NCBI GenBank assembly: GCA_948695535.1
Contig: CAPRTS010000004.1
Location: forward strand, 1-64,000
Direction of reading: 5' to 3'
Length of the DNA stretch: 64,000 nt
From: an uncultured Eubacteriales bacterium
GTDB taxonomy: Bacteria; Bacillota; Clostridia; Christensenellales; UBA1242
This document shows positions 35,801 to 47,778 of this stretch, one piece after another (the stretch's first letter is position 1; each line of letters starts with the position of its first letter). The position numbers and the translations under genes are program-made. Below the pieces are notes generated by a model that was given only the letters and a program-made list of their open reading frames with translations, did no database searches and was not told where the DNA came from.

Positions 35801-36391
35801 ATGAGCAGAGTTGGTAGAACAATTATTAAAATTCCTGCTGGCGTAAACGTCACTTGTAACAACAATATAGTAACGGTGGTTAATGGGAACAAGACTTTGT
35901 CCCGCGAAATCAAAGCACCGATTGCTGTTGATATCCAGGGTGATGAAATTAAAGTTACGCGCGGTAACGACGAAAACCTTAGCCGTTCCTTGCATGGTTT
36001 GTACAACCGTTTAATTCAAAACATGATTATCGGGGTAACCAAAGGTTTTACTAAGGTTTTAATTTTGAATGGTGTTGGTTACAAAGCAACTTTGAAGGGT
36101 GAAGATTTGGTACTTAACTTGGGTTTTTCACACCCCATTGAAGTAAAATGCGAAAATGGTATTAAGTTCAAAGTTTTAACTCCGGCCGAAGTCAACGAAC
36201 TGAACTTAGGTAAAGAAGCCATCGGCGTGGTCATCGCGGTCAGCGGTATTGATAAGGAACAAGTTGGTTTGGTTGCTGGTAAGATTCGTGACTTACGACC
36301 GGTAGAACCTTACCACTTGTATGGTATTCGTTATACTGATGAACGTGTCCGTCGTAAGGAAAGCAAGTCCGGAGCGAAAGGGGCAAAATAA
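35801..36391 (+). CDS. rplF: 50S ribosomal protein L6
   Basis: A 196-residue L6 with two repeated domains near the sarcin-ricin loop. It has MSRVGRTIIKIPAGV, the signature GFTKVLILNGVGYKA and the final RPVEPYHLYGIRYTDERVRRKE. A few extra Lys/Gly/Ala residues end the protein. AAGGAGG lies 5 nt before the ATG. Confidence 0.98.
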   Translation: MSRVGRTIIKIPAGVNVTCNNNIVTVVNGNKTLSREIKAPIAVDIQGDEIKVTRGNDENLSRSLHGLYNRLIQNMIIGVTKGFTKVLILNGVGYKATLKGEDLVLNLGFSHPIEVKCENGIKFKVLTPAEVNELNLGKEAIGVVIAVSGIDKEQVGLVAGKIRDLRPVEPYHLYGIRYTDERVRRKESKSGAKGAK

Positions 36392-36401
36392 GGAGTAAAT
36401 T

Positions 36402-36767
36402 ATGATCAAAAAAGAAGATAAAAATTTAGCGAGAAAGCAAAGAGCTAAACGACAAAGCGACATTGTCGGTACGGCCACGTGCCCACGTCTGTGTGTTTAT
36501 CGCAGTTTGTCGCACACTTATGCCCAATTGATTGATGACAATAAGGCTGTGACTTTATTGGCGGTCAATACGGATATGCCTAATATTAAAACTTTAATTA
36601 AAGGCAAAACTAAACGCGAAGCTGCTAACATCGTTGGTCAAGAATTGGCCAAAGCAGCCTTGGCTAAGAAAATCAAAACGGTGGTTTTTGACCGTAATGG
36701 TTATGTTTATATTGGTCGCGTTGCTGAAGTTGCCGAAGGTGCACGAAAAGGAGGTTTGAAATTCTAA
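36402..36767 (+). CDS. rplR: 50S ribosomal protein L18
   Basis: A 121-residue L18 that carries 5S rRNA into the ribosome. ATCPRLCVYRSLSHTYAQLIDD, IVGQELAKAAL and VVFDRNGYVYIGRVAEVAEGARKGGLKF are typical. AAGGAG precedes the ATG. The stop overlaps the rpsE ATG by one base. Confidence 0.98.
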   Translation: MIKKEDKNLARKQRAKRQSDIVGTATCPRLCVYRSLSHTYAQLIDDNKAVTLLAVNTDMPNIKTLIKGKTKREAANIVGQELAKAALAKKIKTVVFDRNGYVYIGRVAEVAEGARKGGLKF

Positions 36768-37390
36768 TGGAAGAAACAACGAAAAAAGAAGCAGTTAGTG
36801 CTAACACCTTGTTGTCGACAACGAATAAAGAGATTCGTGCCGACGCCAAAGACGCCAGCAAGCGTGCTATGTACAACAACGCCCAACGTAAACCGCGTCA
36901 ACAAAGTGAAGACGAACAAAATGGTTTGTCGTCTAAGTTGATTGGTGTTAACCGTATTACTAAGGTGGTGGCCGGTGGTCGTACTTTGCGTTTTAACGCG
37001 GTAGTAGTCATGGGTAACAAAAAAGGCATGGTAGCGGTTGGTTCGGGTAAGGCTCGGGAAGTTGCCGAGGCCATTAAGAAAGCCGAGAGCGATGCCAAAA
37101 AGAACTTCAAAAATGTACCAATCAGTAATGCTACTATTCCGCACCGCAGTGAAGGTAAGTACGGCACTAGTCGTGTGTTGTTGTTGCCGGCTAAGGGTGG
37201 TTCTGGTATAATTGCTGGTGGGGCGGTCAAGGCCGTTCTAGAATTGGCTGGTTACGAAGACGTAACGGCGAAGTGTTATGGTTCGACGAACGCGATGAAT
37301 GTGGTTAAGGCAACAATGCAAGCCATCACCAACATGCGAACTCGCGAAGAAGTAGCCAGATTACGCGGTAAAACCGTGGAAGAAATTTAA
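36767..37390 (+). CDS. rpsE: 30S ribosomal protein S5 with an N-terminal extension
   Basis: A 207-residue S5 (usual ~165), which guards decoding accuracy at the mRNA entry. The core starts at about residue 55 (KLIGVNRITKVVAGGRTLRFNAVVVMG) and ends VARLRGKTVEEI. The first ~45 residues are polar and charged and not part of the family. AAGGAGG lies about 14 nt before the first ATG. No in-frame start with an SD lies nearer the domain, so the long form is likely real. Confidence 0.96.
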   Translation: MEETTKKEAVSANTLLSTTNKEIRADAKDASKRAMYNNAQRKPRQQSEDEQNGLSSKLIGVNRITKVVAGGRTLRFNAVVVMGNKKGMVAVGSGKAREVAEAIKKAESDAKKNFKNVPISNATIPHRSEGKYGTSRVLLLPAKGGSGIIAGGAVKAVLELAGYEDVTAKCYGSTNAMNVVKATMQAITNMRTREEVARLRGKTVEEI

Positions 37391-37404
37391 GGAGGAAATT
37401 AAAA

Positions 37405-37857
37405 ATGGCAGAAACAAAAAAAACAACAACTAAGGCGGCGGCTCCGAAGGCAACCGCGACTAAAACGACCGCAACGGCGGCGAAAAAACCGGCTGCTACG
37501 ACCGTGAAGGCTGAACCTAAAAAAGCAGTTGCAACTAAGGCGGCTACGGCGGTTAAGGCCGACGTAAAGGCGACCCCGAAAGCGGCCGCACCAAAAACTG
37601 AAAACAAGACTGCAACCGTAACTAAAACGACAGCGGCTAAACCGGCGGACAAAAAAGTTGCTAAGAAACCAGTGGCAGTTGGTAAAGTGCGCGTGACAAT
37701 GATCCACGGCTTGGGTTCTTGCACCAAACGCCAAATCCGTACCGCTAAGGCGTTAAAATTGGCGCGTCCGGGTGACACTCGTGAATTACCGAACTTACCG
37801 TCAACGTTGGGTGCTTGTAAAAAACTGGAACACTTGGTGAAAGTTGAAATTATTTAA
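37405..37857 (+). CDS. rpmD: 50S ribosomal protein L30 with a ~90-residue Lys/Ala/Thr-rich N-terminal extension
   Basis: A 150-residue protein where L30 is normally about 60. The L30 fold occupies residues ~93-150 (VGKVRVTMIHGLGSCTKRQIRTA, ending LEHLVKVEII). Residues 1-92 are almost only Lys, Ala, Thr, Pro and Val in short repeats (KATATKTTATAAKKP). TAAGGAGG 8 nt before the ATG proves the long start is the used one. The tail resembles those on L22, L24 and S17 but on the opposite end. Confidence 0.94.
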   Translation: MAETKKTTTKAAAPKATATKTTATAAKKPAATTVKAEPKKAVATKAATAVKADVKATPKAAAPKTENKTATVTKTTAAKPADKKVAKKPVAVGKVRVTMIHGLGSCTKRQIRTAKALKLARPGDTRELPNLPSTLGACKKLEHLVKVEII

Positions 37858-37866
37858 GGAGAAATT

Positions 37867-38310
37867 ATGATTATCAATGAATTATCGCCACATCCGTTGG
37901 CAAGAACTAGAAAAAGACGTGTTGGTCGTGGTATTGGCAGTGGCATGGGTAAGACTTCGACTCGTGGCCAAAAAGGTGCCGGACAACGTTCAGGTGCTGG
38001 TCTGCGTACTGGCTTTGAAGGCGGGCAAATGCCGTTAATGCGTCGCTTGCCTAAACGTGGCTTTACCAATAACTTTGCCAAAGAATACGCAATTGTTAAC
38101 GTTAGTGCTTTGAACGGGTTCAAAGCTAACGCAACGGTTAATGCTGATGTTTTGCTGGAAAAGGGAATAATTTCTAAGGTAGGCGAATACGGTATTAAAA
38201 TTCTTGGCGATGGCGAATTGAAAGTGGCTTTGAAAATAACCGCCAATGCTTGGACCAAAGACGCCGAAAAGAAAATTAAGAAAGCAGGCGGAGAAATTAA
38301 AAAATGCTAA
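37867..38310 (+). CDS. rplO: 50S ribosomal protein L15
   Basis: A 147-residue L15, late-assembling. The glycine-rich N-terminus RVGRGIGSGMGKTSTRGQKGAG and GFEGGQMPLMRRLPKRGF are diagnostic. AAGGAG precedes the ATG. It overlaps secY by 7 bp. Confidence 0.98.
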   Translation: MIINELSPHPLARTRKRRVGRGIGSGMGKTSTRGQKGAGQRSGAGLRTGFEGGQMPLMRRLPKRGFTNNFAKEYAIVNVSALNGFKANATVNADVLLEKGIISKVGEYGIKILGDGELKVALKITANAWTKDAEKKIKKAGGEIKKC

Positions 38311-39626
38311 AAACACTGCGCGAAGCATTTGCTCAAAAAGACTTACGACGTAAGATTTTACTAACTTTTGCGTTGATGTTAGTGTATTGTTTCGGCTGTT
38401 TTTTGCCGGTGCCAGGTATTGACCCGGCCGTTTTTGAAGCAGGGGTTAAGGATAGTGGAGCAAACAGTTTTTTAAGCCTGCTGTCTTCCTTAACCGGTGG
38501 CGCTTTGTCTAAGGGAGCGTTTTTTGCGATTGGAATTTCACCATACATTACGTCGTCGATTGTGGTGCAGTTGTTGACGGTGGCGATTCCGGCTTTGCAA
38601 CGTTTGTCTAAACAGGGTAGCGATGGCCGTAAAAAGATTTCAGTTATAACCCGTTACGTTGCGTTGGTGTTAGCAACTGTGCAAGCAATTGCAATTGTTT
38701 TGTCGCTGAATACTACCAGTGGGGGAACACTGTTGTGGCAAGAAGCGCCTGATTTCTTGGTTAAAATTATGGTAATTATCTCGTTAGTGGCGGGGGCAAT
38801 GTTGACCGTTTGGCTTGGTGACAAAATTACCGAGATCGGTGTGGCCAATGGCATGAGCATGTTAGTCTTTGTTGGTATTTTAAGTTCGGGTGTATCGGCT
38901 TTCTACGCCAGCATTGTGCGTATCTTTACTGATGGTATTGATGCCATTGTGACACCGATTATTTTTATTTTGTTATTGGTTTTTATTTTTGCTTTTATTG
39001 TTACTTTCGATTTGGCCGAACGCCGAATACCGGTAACTTACGCAAAACAAGTCAAAGGTAACAAAATGTACGGTGGCCAGTCGGCAAATATCCCGATTAA
39101 ATTAAATGCAACGGGGGTTATGCCAATTATTTTTGCCACGGCTTTGGTTAACTTCCCGCAACTGATTATGCAGATGTTATTACCCTTAGGCAGTGGTGTA
39201 CAGAATGCTTACGCTTGGTATGCCAAATATATGGGAACGGGTACATGGATTAATATTGTGGTCACGGCGTTATTAATTCTTGGCTTTTCGTATTTCTACG
39301 CCACCTTGGTTTTCAATCCGCAAGATGTGTCACTACAAATTCAACGTAACGGCGGCTTTATTTTAGGTTATCGTCCGGGCAAACCAACTACCGATTATTT
39401 GAAAAAAGTTTCACACCGTATTACTTTGTTTGGCGCAATTTTCTTAATGCTGGTTGCTTTAATTCCGTCCTTAATTTTCACTTCAATTCCAGCAATTGCG
39501 GGCGATTCTTTAACATCGGCGTTCACTTCGATTGGTATGTTAGTACTGGTTTCGGTGGCTTTGGAGTTTGATAAATCAATTCAAAACCAAATGCTGATGA
39601 AGCAATACAAAGGCTTCTTAAAATAA
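38304..39626 (+). CDS. secY: preprotein translocase channel SecY
   Basis: A 440-residue ten-helix membrane channel that exports and inserts proteins with SecEG and SecA. It starts LKTLREAFAQKDLRRKILLTF. It has the plug-side PYITSSIVVQLL, the cytoplasmic loop RRIPVTYAKQVKGNKMYGGQ with SANIPIKLNATGVMP, and ends KSIQNQMLMKQYKGFL. It is the exit route for the many exported proteins in this window. GGCGGAG lies upstream in rplO. Confidence 0.98.
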   Translation: MLKTLREAFAQKDLRRKILLTFALMLVYCFGCFLPVPGIDPAVFEAGVKDSGANSFLSLLSSLTGGALSKGAFFAIGISPYITSSIVVQLLTVAIPALQRLSKQGSDGRKKISVITRYVALVLATVQAIAIVLSLNTTSGGTLLWQEAPDFLVKIMVIISLVAGAMLTVWLGDKITEIGVANGMSMLVFVGILSSGVSAFYASIVRIFTDGIDAIVTPIIFILLLVFIFAFIVTFDLAERRIPVTYAKQVKGNKMYGGQSANIPIKLNATGVMPIIFATALVNFPQLIMQMLLPLGSGVQNAYAWYAKYMGTGTWINIVVTALLILGFSYFYATLVFNPQDVSLQIQRNGGFILGYRPGKPTTDYLKKVSHRITLFGAIFLMLVALIPSLIFTSIPAIAGDSLTSAFTSIGMLVLVSVALEFDKSIQNQMLMKQYKGFLK

Positions 39627-39637
39627 GGGGGAACATT

Positions 39638-40267
39638 ATGAATATTATCTTGAATGGGGCAAGTGGCAGCGGCAAAGGCAGTATGGCGGCTTTGTTGGTG
39701 CGTGATTTTGGCTTAGTACATATTTCAACGGGGGATTTATTCCGTGAAAATATGGCAAAAAAGACGGAATTAGGTAAAAAGGTTGAGTCTTATGTTTCGA
39801 CAGGGAAATGGGTGCCTGATGAAGTTACTATTGCGGTATTGTTGGATCGTATTAAGCAACCTGATTGTAAAAAAGGGGTAATTTTGGACGGCTTCCCGCG
39901 TACCTTAAACCAAGCCAAAGCCTTGAAAGCAGTGCTGGACGTTGATTTAGTAATTGCTATTGACGTTACTGATGAAATTGTTCAAGCCCGTTTAGGGGGG
40001 CGTTACATGTGTCGTAAATGCGGTACGATTCACGCGGCACGTTGGGATAAAATTGATAAATGCAAAAAATGTGGCGGTGAATTATACCAACGTGATGATG
40101 ACAAGGCGGAATTTATCCAAAAACGCTTAGAAAATTTCAAACAAAATAACGCGGAGATTTTGGACTTTTACCGTGCAGACAACAAATTGTTTGTGGTGCA
40201 CGATAAATTAGAAAATACTCCCGAAGATACTTACCGCGCCGTAAAGGACGTCGTTGCTAAATTATGA
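39638..40267 (+). CDS. adk: adenylate kinase
   Basis: A 209-residue adenylate kinase balancing AMP, ADP and ATP. The P-loop is NGASGSGKGSMA (first Gly of GAPG replaced by GAS). HISTGDLFREN binds AMP and LDGFPRTLNQA follows. The lid has a zinc knuckle CRKCGTIH...CKKCGGELYQRDDD, as in Gram-positive enzymes. AAGGGGG is upstream. It overlaps map by ATGA. Confidence 0.97.
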   Translation: MNIILNGASGSGKGSMAALLVRDFGLVHISTGDLFRENMAKKTELGKKVESYVSTGKWVPDEVTIAVLLDRIKQPDCKKGVILDGFPRTLNQAKALKAVLDVDLVIAIDVTDEIVQARLGGRYMCRKCGTIHAARWDKIDKCKKCGGELYQRDDDKAEFIQKRLENFKQNNAEILDFYRADNKLFVVHDKLENTPEDTYRAVKDVVAKL

Positions 40268-41040
40268 AACAATTGACGGCAGCCCAAATCAACAATATGC
40301 GTTATGCGGGCAAAGTGCTGGCGGGAACTTTTACCCACATTCGCGAACACTTACGTGCGGGTATGACTACCGCCGACGTAGACAAAATGGCGGAAGAATA
40401 CATTGTCGCCCATAATTGTTATCCTTGCTTTAAAGGTGTTTATGGTTATAAATATACTTGCAATACCAGCGTTAACGAAGAAATTATCCACGGCATACCG
40501 ACGGGCAAGGTGTTACACGAAGGTGACATTCTTACGGTCGATTGCGGAGCCGGCTTTAACGGCATTTGTACCGATGCTTGTCGTACCTTTCCGGTAGGGA
40601 AGATTGCGCCCGACGCCCAAAAACTGATTGATGTGACCCGAAATTGTTTTTATCGCGCCTTAGACAAGGTAAAAGTTGGCGCCGAAGCCACAATTGTCGG
40701 TAAAACTATTGAAAATTACCTTAACGGAGTGGGTGGTTACAGTATTTTGGAAGATTATTTTGGTCATGGTATCGGTAAAAATCTGCACGAAGACCCGTTA
40801 ATTCCTAATTATATTGTGCGTAACGCCCGATTGGAACGGGAAGTTCGCAAAAAATTTCAGGCTAATACCGCAATTTGTATTGAACCAATGATTTTTCAGG
40901 GTGACAGTAACGCCACCAAAGTTGCGCCCGATGGTTGGACGGTAATTTCGACAACGGGGGCTTTAAGCGCGCATTACGAAAATACTATTTTGATAACTGA
41001 TCATGGTGTTGAAGTTTTAACTAACAGTGACGAAAATTAA
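40264..41040 (+). CDS. map: type I methionine aminopeptidase
   Basis: A 258-residue metalloprotease removing the initiator Met. It has the pita-bread ligands VDCGAGFNGICTDACRTF (two Asp), GHGIGKNLHEDP (His), CIEPM (Glu) and the final YENTILITD (Glu). Last gene of the ribosomal cluster; infA, rpmJ, rpsM and rpsK, usually next, are absent. Its TAA shares TTAA with the sepF stop on the other strand. Confidence 0.96.
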   Translation: MKQLTAAQINNMRYAGKVLAGTFTHIREHLRAGMTTADVDKMAEEYIVAHNCYPCFKGVYGYKYTCNTSVNEEIIHGIPTGKVLHEGDILTVDCGAGFNGICTDACRTFPVGKIAPDAQKLIDVTRNCFYRALDKVKVGAEATIVGKTIENYLNGVGGYSILEDYFGHGIGKNLHEDPLIPNYIVRNARLEREVRKKFQANTAICIEPMIFQGDSNATKVAPDGWTVISTTGALSAHYENTILITDHGVEVLTNSDEN

Positions 41041-41618
41041 CTTTTAATACCAACGCCTTTGGGAGTTAAAATGTATTCAGTTTGTGTGCGTTGCATAATG
41101 GTGCCACCGATAGCGTTCATAAAACCACAGATATAGTCTAAATGCCGTTGTGCGTCCGCAATGTTGGCCAAAGAAACAATACACGCGTTACCACTGGCTA
41201 AATTGGATAAAATGGCCGAAATTTCGGCGGGTGATTTTGGTGAAATTACCAATAAATTTTGGTTAGCCGTGGCTTGCCCTAATAAAGCGTTATTAAAAGT
41301 GGACGTAACGTTGCTGCTGTACGCGTTAAATGTTTGTTGAGTTGGCGTAGGAGGTACTGGCTCGGTTGTTGCCGTAGTGGCTTTGGCCGTTGGTTCAGTA
41401 GTCGGGTGCACATTGGTATCGCCGTATAAAATGTATTCGGCGGCCAAACGTTTGTCGGTTGGTGTATTATCGGTAACCGGTGTTGGCTGTTCAGTAACTG
41501 GTTCGTTGGTCACTTCGGTTTCGTCTATGGCGGATTCGTCGTCCATGGCCGTTGGCGCGGGGTCTTTTTTCTTTTTTTCAATAGTTAAACCGTTTTTCAG
41601 TAAGTTAAATAATCCCAT
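41037..41618 (-). CDS. sepF: cell-division protein SepF
   Basis: A 193-residue FtsZ partner. The N-terminus MGLFNLLKNGL is the membrane-binding amphipathic helix. Residues ~20-115 are a long Pro/Thr/Ala/Glu-rich linker. The SepF fold follows: VISPKSPAEISAILSNLASGN, CIVSLANI, RHLDYICGFMNAIGG and the final EYILTPKGV. SepF tethers and aligns FtsZ filaments, often next to FtsA. The linker is longer than in Bacillus SepF. The gene stands alone, convergent with map and divergent from gpsA, and has no clear SD. Confidence 0.85.
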   Translation of the reverse strand: MGLFNLLKNGLTIEKKKKDPAPTAMDDESAIDETEVTNEPVTEQPTPVTDNTPTDKRLAAEYILYGDTNVHPTTEPTAKATTATTEPVPPTPTQQTFNAYSSNVTSTFNNALLGQATANQNLLVISPKSPAEISAILSNLASGNACIVSLANIADAQRHLDYICGFMNAIGGTIMQRTQTEYILTPKGVGIKS

Positions 41619-41642
41619 GATTAATTATGACCTATATTTTAA

Positions 41643-41671
41643 TTGTTTGCAATTAGATTTATTGTTATAAT
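41643..41671 (+). promoter_or_regulatory. gpsA promoter, predicted leaderless
   Basis: TTGTTT at 41643-41648, exactly 17 bp, TATAAT at 41666-41671, then 6 nt to the ATG at 41678. Expected +1 is the A of ATG. No Shine-Dalgarno. Confidence 0.7.
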
Positions 41672-41677
41672 TAAAGT

Positions 41678-43889
<2,212 letters not shown>

Positions 43890-43941
43890 TTTCACGTGGT
43901 AAATGAACGGCCAGTTGTGGTAAAAAGTTCATAAAAAACAC

Positions 43942-43970
43942 TTGTAACAGTGGGGTAATTGTGCTATAAT
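43942..43970 (+). promoter_or_regulatory. promoter of the repeat-controlled surface-protein gene, predicted leaderless
   Basis: TTGTAA at 43942-43947, exactly 17 bp, TATAAT at 43965-43970, then 7 nt to the ATG at 43978. No Shine-Dalgarno. This supports ATG 43978 as the real start, upstream of the repeat tract. Confidence 0.65.
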
Positions 43971-43977
43971 AATTTAT

Positions 43978-45922
<1,945 letters not shown>

Positions 45923-45951
45923 ACGTATACAGTAATCGACAAAATAAGTGT

Positions 45952-45980
45952 TTGCTTAATTAGTGAATAGGGGGTATATA
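45952..45980 (+). promoter_or_regulatory. yajC promoter, predicted leaderless
   Basis: TTGCTT at 45952-45957, 17 bp, TATATA at 45975-45980, then 6 nt to the ATG at 45987. A GGGGG just before the -10 resembles an SD but would lie upstream of +1. Confidence 0.55.
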
Positions 45981-45986
45981 TAACTT

Positions 45987-46472
45987 ATGATTAAAGAAAT
46001 TTTAGCCGGTACCGAAATTGTTTCGTACATTTTAATTGGTGTGTTGTTGGTCGGTATGATCGTGATGATGTTCGTGCAAGGGCGTCGTTCCAAAAAAGCG
46101 CAAGACGATTACATGTCGATGTTGGATACTTTGCGGGTGGGTGTCAAAGTCAAAATGGCGTCGGGTTTATTGGGACGTATTAAAGAGATTCGCGAAGAAG
46201 CCCCCGGTTTCAAAACGATTGTGGTCAGCACCGGTGATGACAAAAACGCCACGACGATGACCTTTATGATTGAAGCGGTGCAAGGCATCGTTAACGAGGA
46301 AGCGATTAACCGTTTGAACGTGGAGCAGTTAGCGGCCGCCGTTAATGCCCAAGAAGCGGGTGCGGAAACGACTGCGACCACCGACACAGTTACCAAAGTT
46401 AATGGCGAACCGGTTGACGAAAAACCCGCCGCCACCAAGCCAACAACCAAGAAAAAAACAAAAAGCAACTGA
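45987..46472 (+). CDS. yajC: SecDF-associated protein YajC
   Basis: A 161-residue protein with one N-terminal helix (EIVSYILIGVLLVGMIVMMFV) followed by RRSKKAQDDYMSMLDTLRVGVKVKMASGLLGRI, the YajC core. YajC sits with SecD/SecF in the translocon. Residues ~110-161 are an extra Thr/Lys/Pro-rich tail (usual length ~100). No secD or secF follows. The 3' end overlaps the convergent transporter gene by 74 bp. Confidence 0.9.
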   Translation: MIKEILAGTEIVSYILIGVLLVGMIVMMFVQGRRSKKAQDDYMSMLDTLRVGVKVKMASGLLGRIKEIREEAPGFKTIVVSTGDDKNATTMTFMIEAVQGIVNEEAINRLNVEQLAAAVNAQEAGAETTATTDTVTKVNGEPVDEKPAATKPTTKKKTKSN

Positions 46473-47358
46473 CCAAAACGCCAATCAATGGGTAACCCCA
46501 TTGTACAATGTGGTTGAAACCACAAAAGGACGCGATAAAAGCCAGCCCGCTGATGCCGAGTAGCACCGTGCGGGTTTTTTGTTTTGTTTTCGGCAACGCA
46601 ATTTGTACTTTCTGCACGATAGCGAACAAGGCGGCGTATTGGCTGGTTAACATGGCCAACAAAATAACGATGAAAGTTGCGGGGTGGTGACTGCACGCCA
46701 GCAAGGGCAAGGCGGCGTCGGCGGTGTCAGTAATCACGATTGTTTTCAAAATTAAGTAGACCAGCACCGCAATAATCACCGCGGTTACTAAGCCTGCCGT
46801 ATACAAAGTGCGTTTACGGTAACGCGGGGCGGCCGCCGCCACCAGTTCGGGGAGCATCATGCAATTTAACCCCGCGTACAAAGTCGCCCACAATATGCCC
46901 TGTGGTATAGCGTGGTAAGTGGTAATGGGATCAAGGGGAATCACCAGACTGCGGAAGCACACGCCAAACAACACGATAATGATGCTGATGACCACCAAGG
47001 TGTTAAAACGTGTCAAGCGTTCAAAACCAAAGCAGACCACCATGCCCGCTACGATCAGGCTTAATAAACTGCCACCGACGCCGGCCAACTGGGTGACGCC
47101 CGCGGTCATGGCCGTGAACATAATGAAATAAAGGCCAATAAACGCGTAATTAAGCAGTGGGTGTTGGCGGTGCGTTCCTGTGTACCCGCAATGGATACTT
47201 AACGCGATTAACGCGAACATAGCGACCCCGACCAGCAACGCAATCAGCCACAAGGGTAAGCCTAAGCCACCAAAAAAGGTGACGATTTCCGCACCGGTGG
47301 CGAAACCCGCCCCGATAATCGTGCCAATAAACAACATGGTCATGGTCAGTACACCCAT
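46399..47358 (-). CDS. YkvI-like membrane transporter
   Basis: A 319-residue protein with about ten transmembrane helices. The first helix has GTIIGAGFATGAEIVTFFGG, the motif of the YkvI family within the APC/LeuT-like amino-acid transporter superfamily. GLNCMMLPELVAAAAP in the middle is also family-like. The substrate is unknown. It starts 4 bases after the stop of the upstream TPR-like gene, with GAGG 8 nt before the ATG, so the two form an operon. Its last ~25 codons overlap the end of yajC. Confidence 0.75.
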   Translation of the reverse strand: MGVLTMTMLFIGTIIGAGFATGAEIVTFFGGLGLPLWLIALLVGVAMFALIALSIHCGYTGTHRQHPLLNYAFIGLYFIMFTAMTAGVTQLAGVGGSLLSLIVAGMVVCFGFERLTRFNTLVVISIIIVLFGVCFRSLVIPLDPITTYHAIPQGILWATLYAGLNCMMLPELVAAAAPRYRKRTLYTAGLVTAVIIAVLVYLILKTIVITDTADAALPLLACSHHPATFIVILLAMLTSQYAALFAIVQKVQIALPKTKQKTRTVLLGISGLAFIASFCGFNHIVQWGYPLIGVLVSCFLFFSWLLAWWRRVFRQPVRH

Positions 47359-47361
47359 GGT

Positions 47362-47718
47362 TTAATCCTCTTGTTCCGCGAACAGTTTGACCATGGTAAT
47401 GTTGCGGCGAACTTTTTCGGTTTTCTTGTTTTCTAAATTATTGTACATCATGCCCATAATTACGGGGGGTAAGTATGCACCGTCTTTAATTAACTCGCGG
47501 TAGGTTTGCGAACTTTTTTCAAACTCACCCAAGGCAGAGTAACATTTGGCAATAAAAATGCCGATAGCTGTTTGGCGTGCCTTGGTGTCGGCATATTTTT
47601 TGGCAATTTGAGCGGCGGTTAAAGCCGCGTTGGTTTGGTGCTGTTGGTAAGCTAGTTCGGCACGCGCAATATAGTACTCCCAACCATCATAAAGGTCACA
47701 AACCGTTGCCATACCCAT
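47362..47718 (-). CDS. TPR-like helical protein
   Basis: An approximately 118-residue protein with paired amphipathic helices: YYIARAELAYQQHQTNAALTAAQIA, then AIGIFIAKCYSALGEFEKSSQTYRELI. This fits two to three tetratricopeptide repeats, a protein-protein interaction scaffold. ATG at 47718 is taken; an ATG at 47712 or a TTG at 47727 are possible. Upstream on the minus strand TTGACA-17-TACTAC gives a promoter with a leader of only about 6 nt. It is divergent from the SPFH gene and co-transcribed with the YkvI-like gene. Function unknown. Confidence 0.6.
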   Translation of the reverse strand: MGMATVCDLYDGWEYYIARAELAYQQHQTNAALTAAQIAKKYADTKARQTAIGIFIAKCYSALGEFEKSSQTYRELIKDGAYLPPVIMGMMYNNLENKKTEKVRRNITMVKLFAEQED

Positions 47719-47778
47719 GTATATCAAAAAGTAGTAAAATTTATTGCTTAATTTGTCAAAAAATGGTAAGTAATAAAT

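Noticed and set aside
47744..47772. Leaderless promoter for the SPFH gene (TTGCTT-17-TAAGTA)
   Set aside because: The spacing fits but TAAGTA matches the -10 consensus at only two positions, so it was not counted among the leaderless set.
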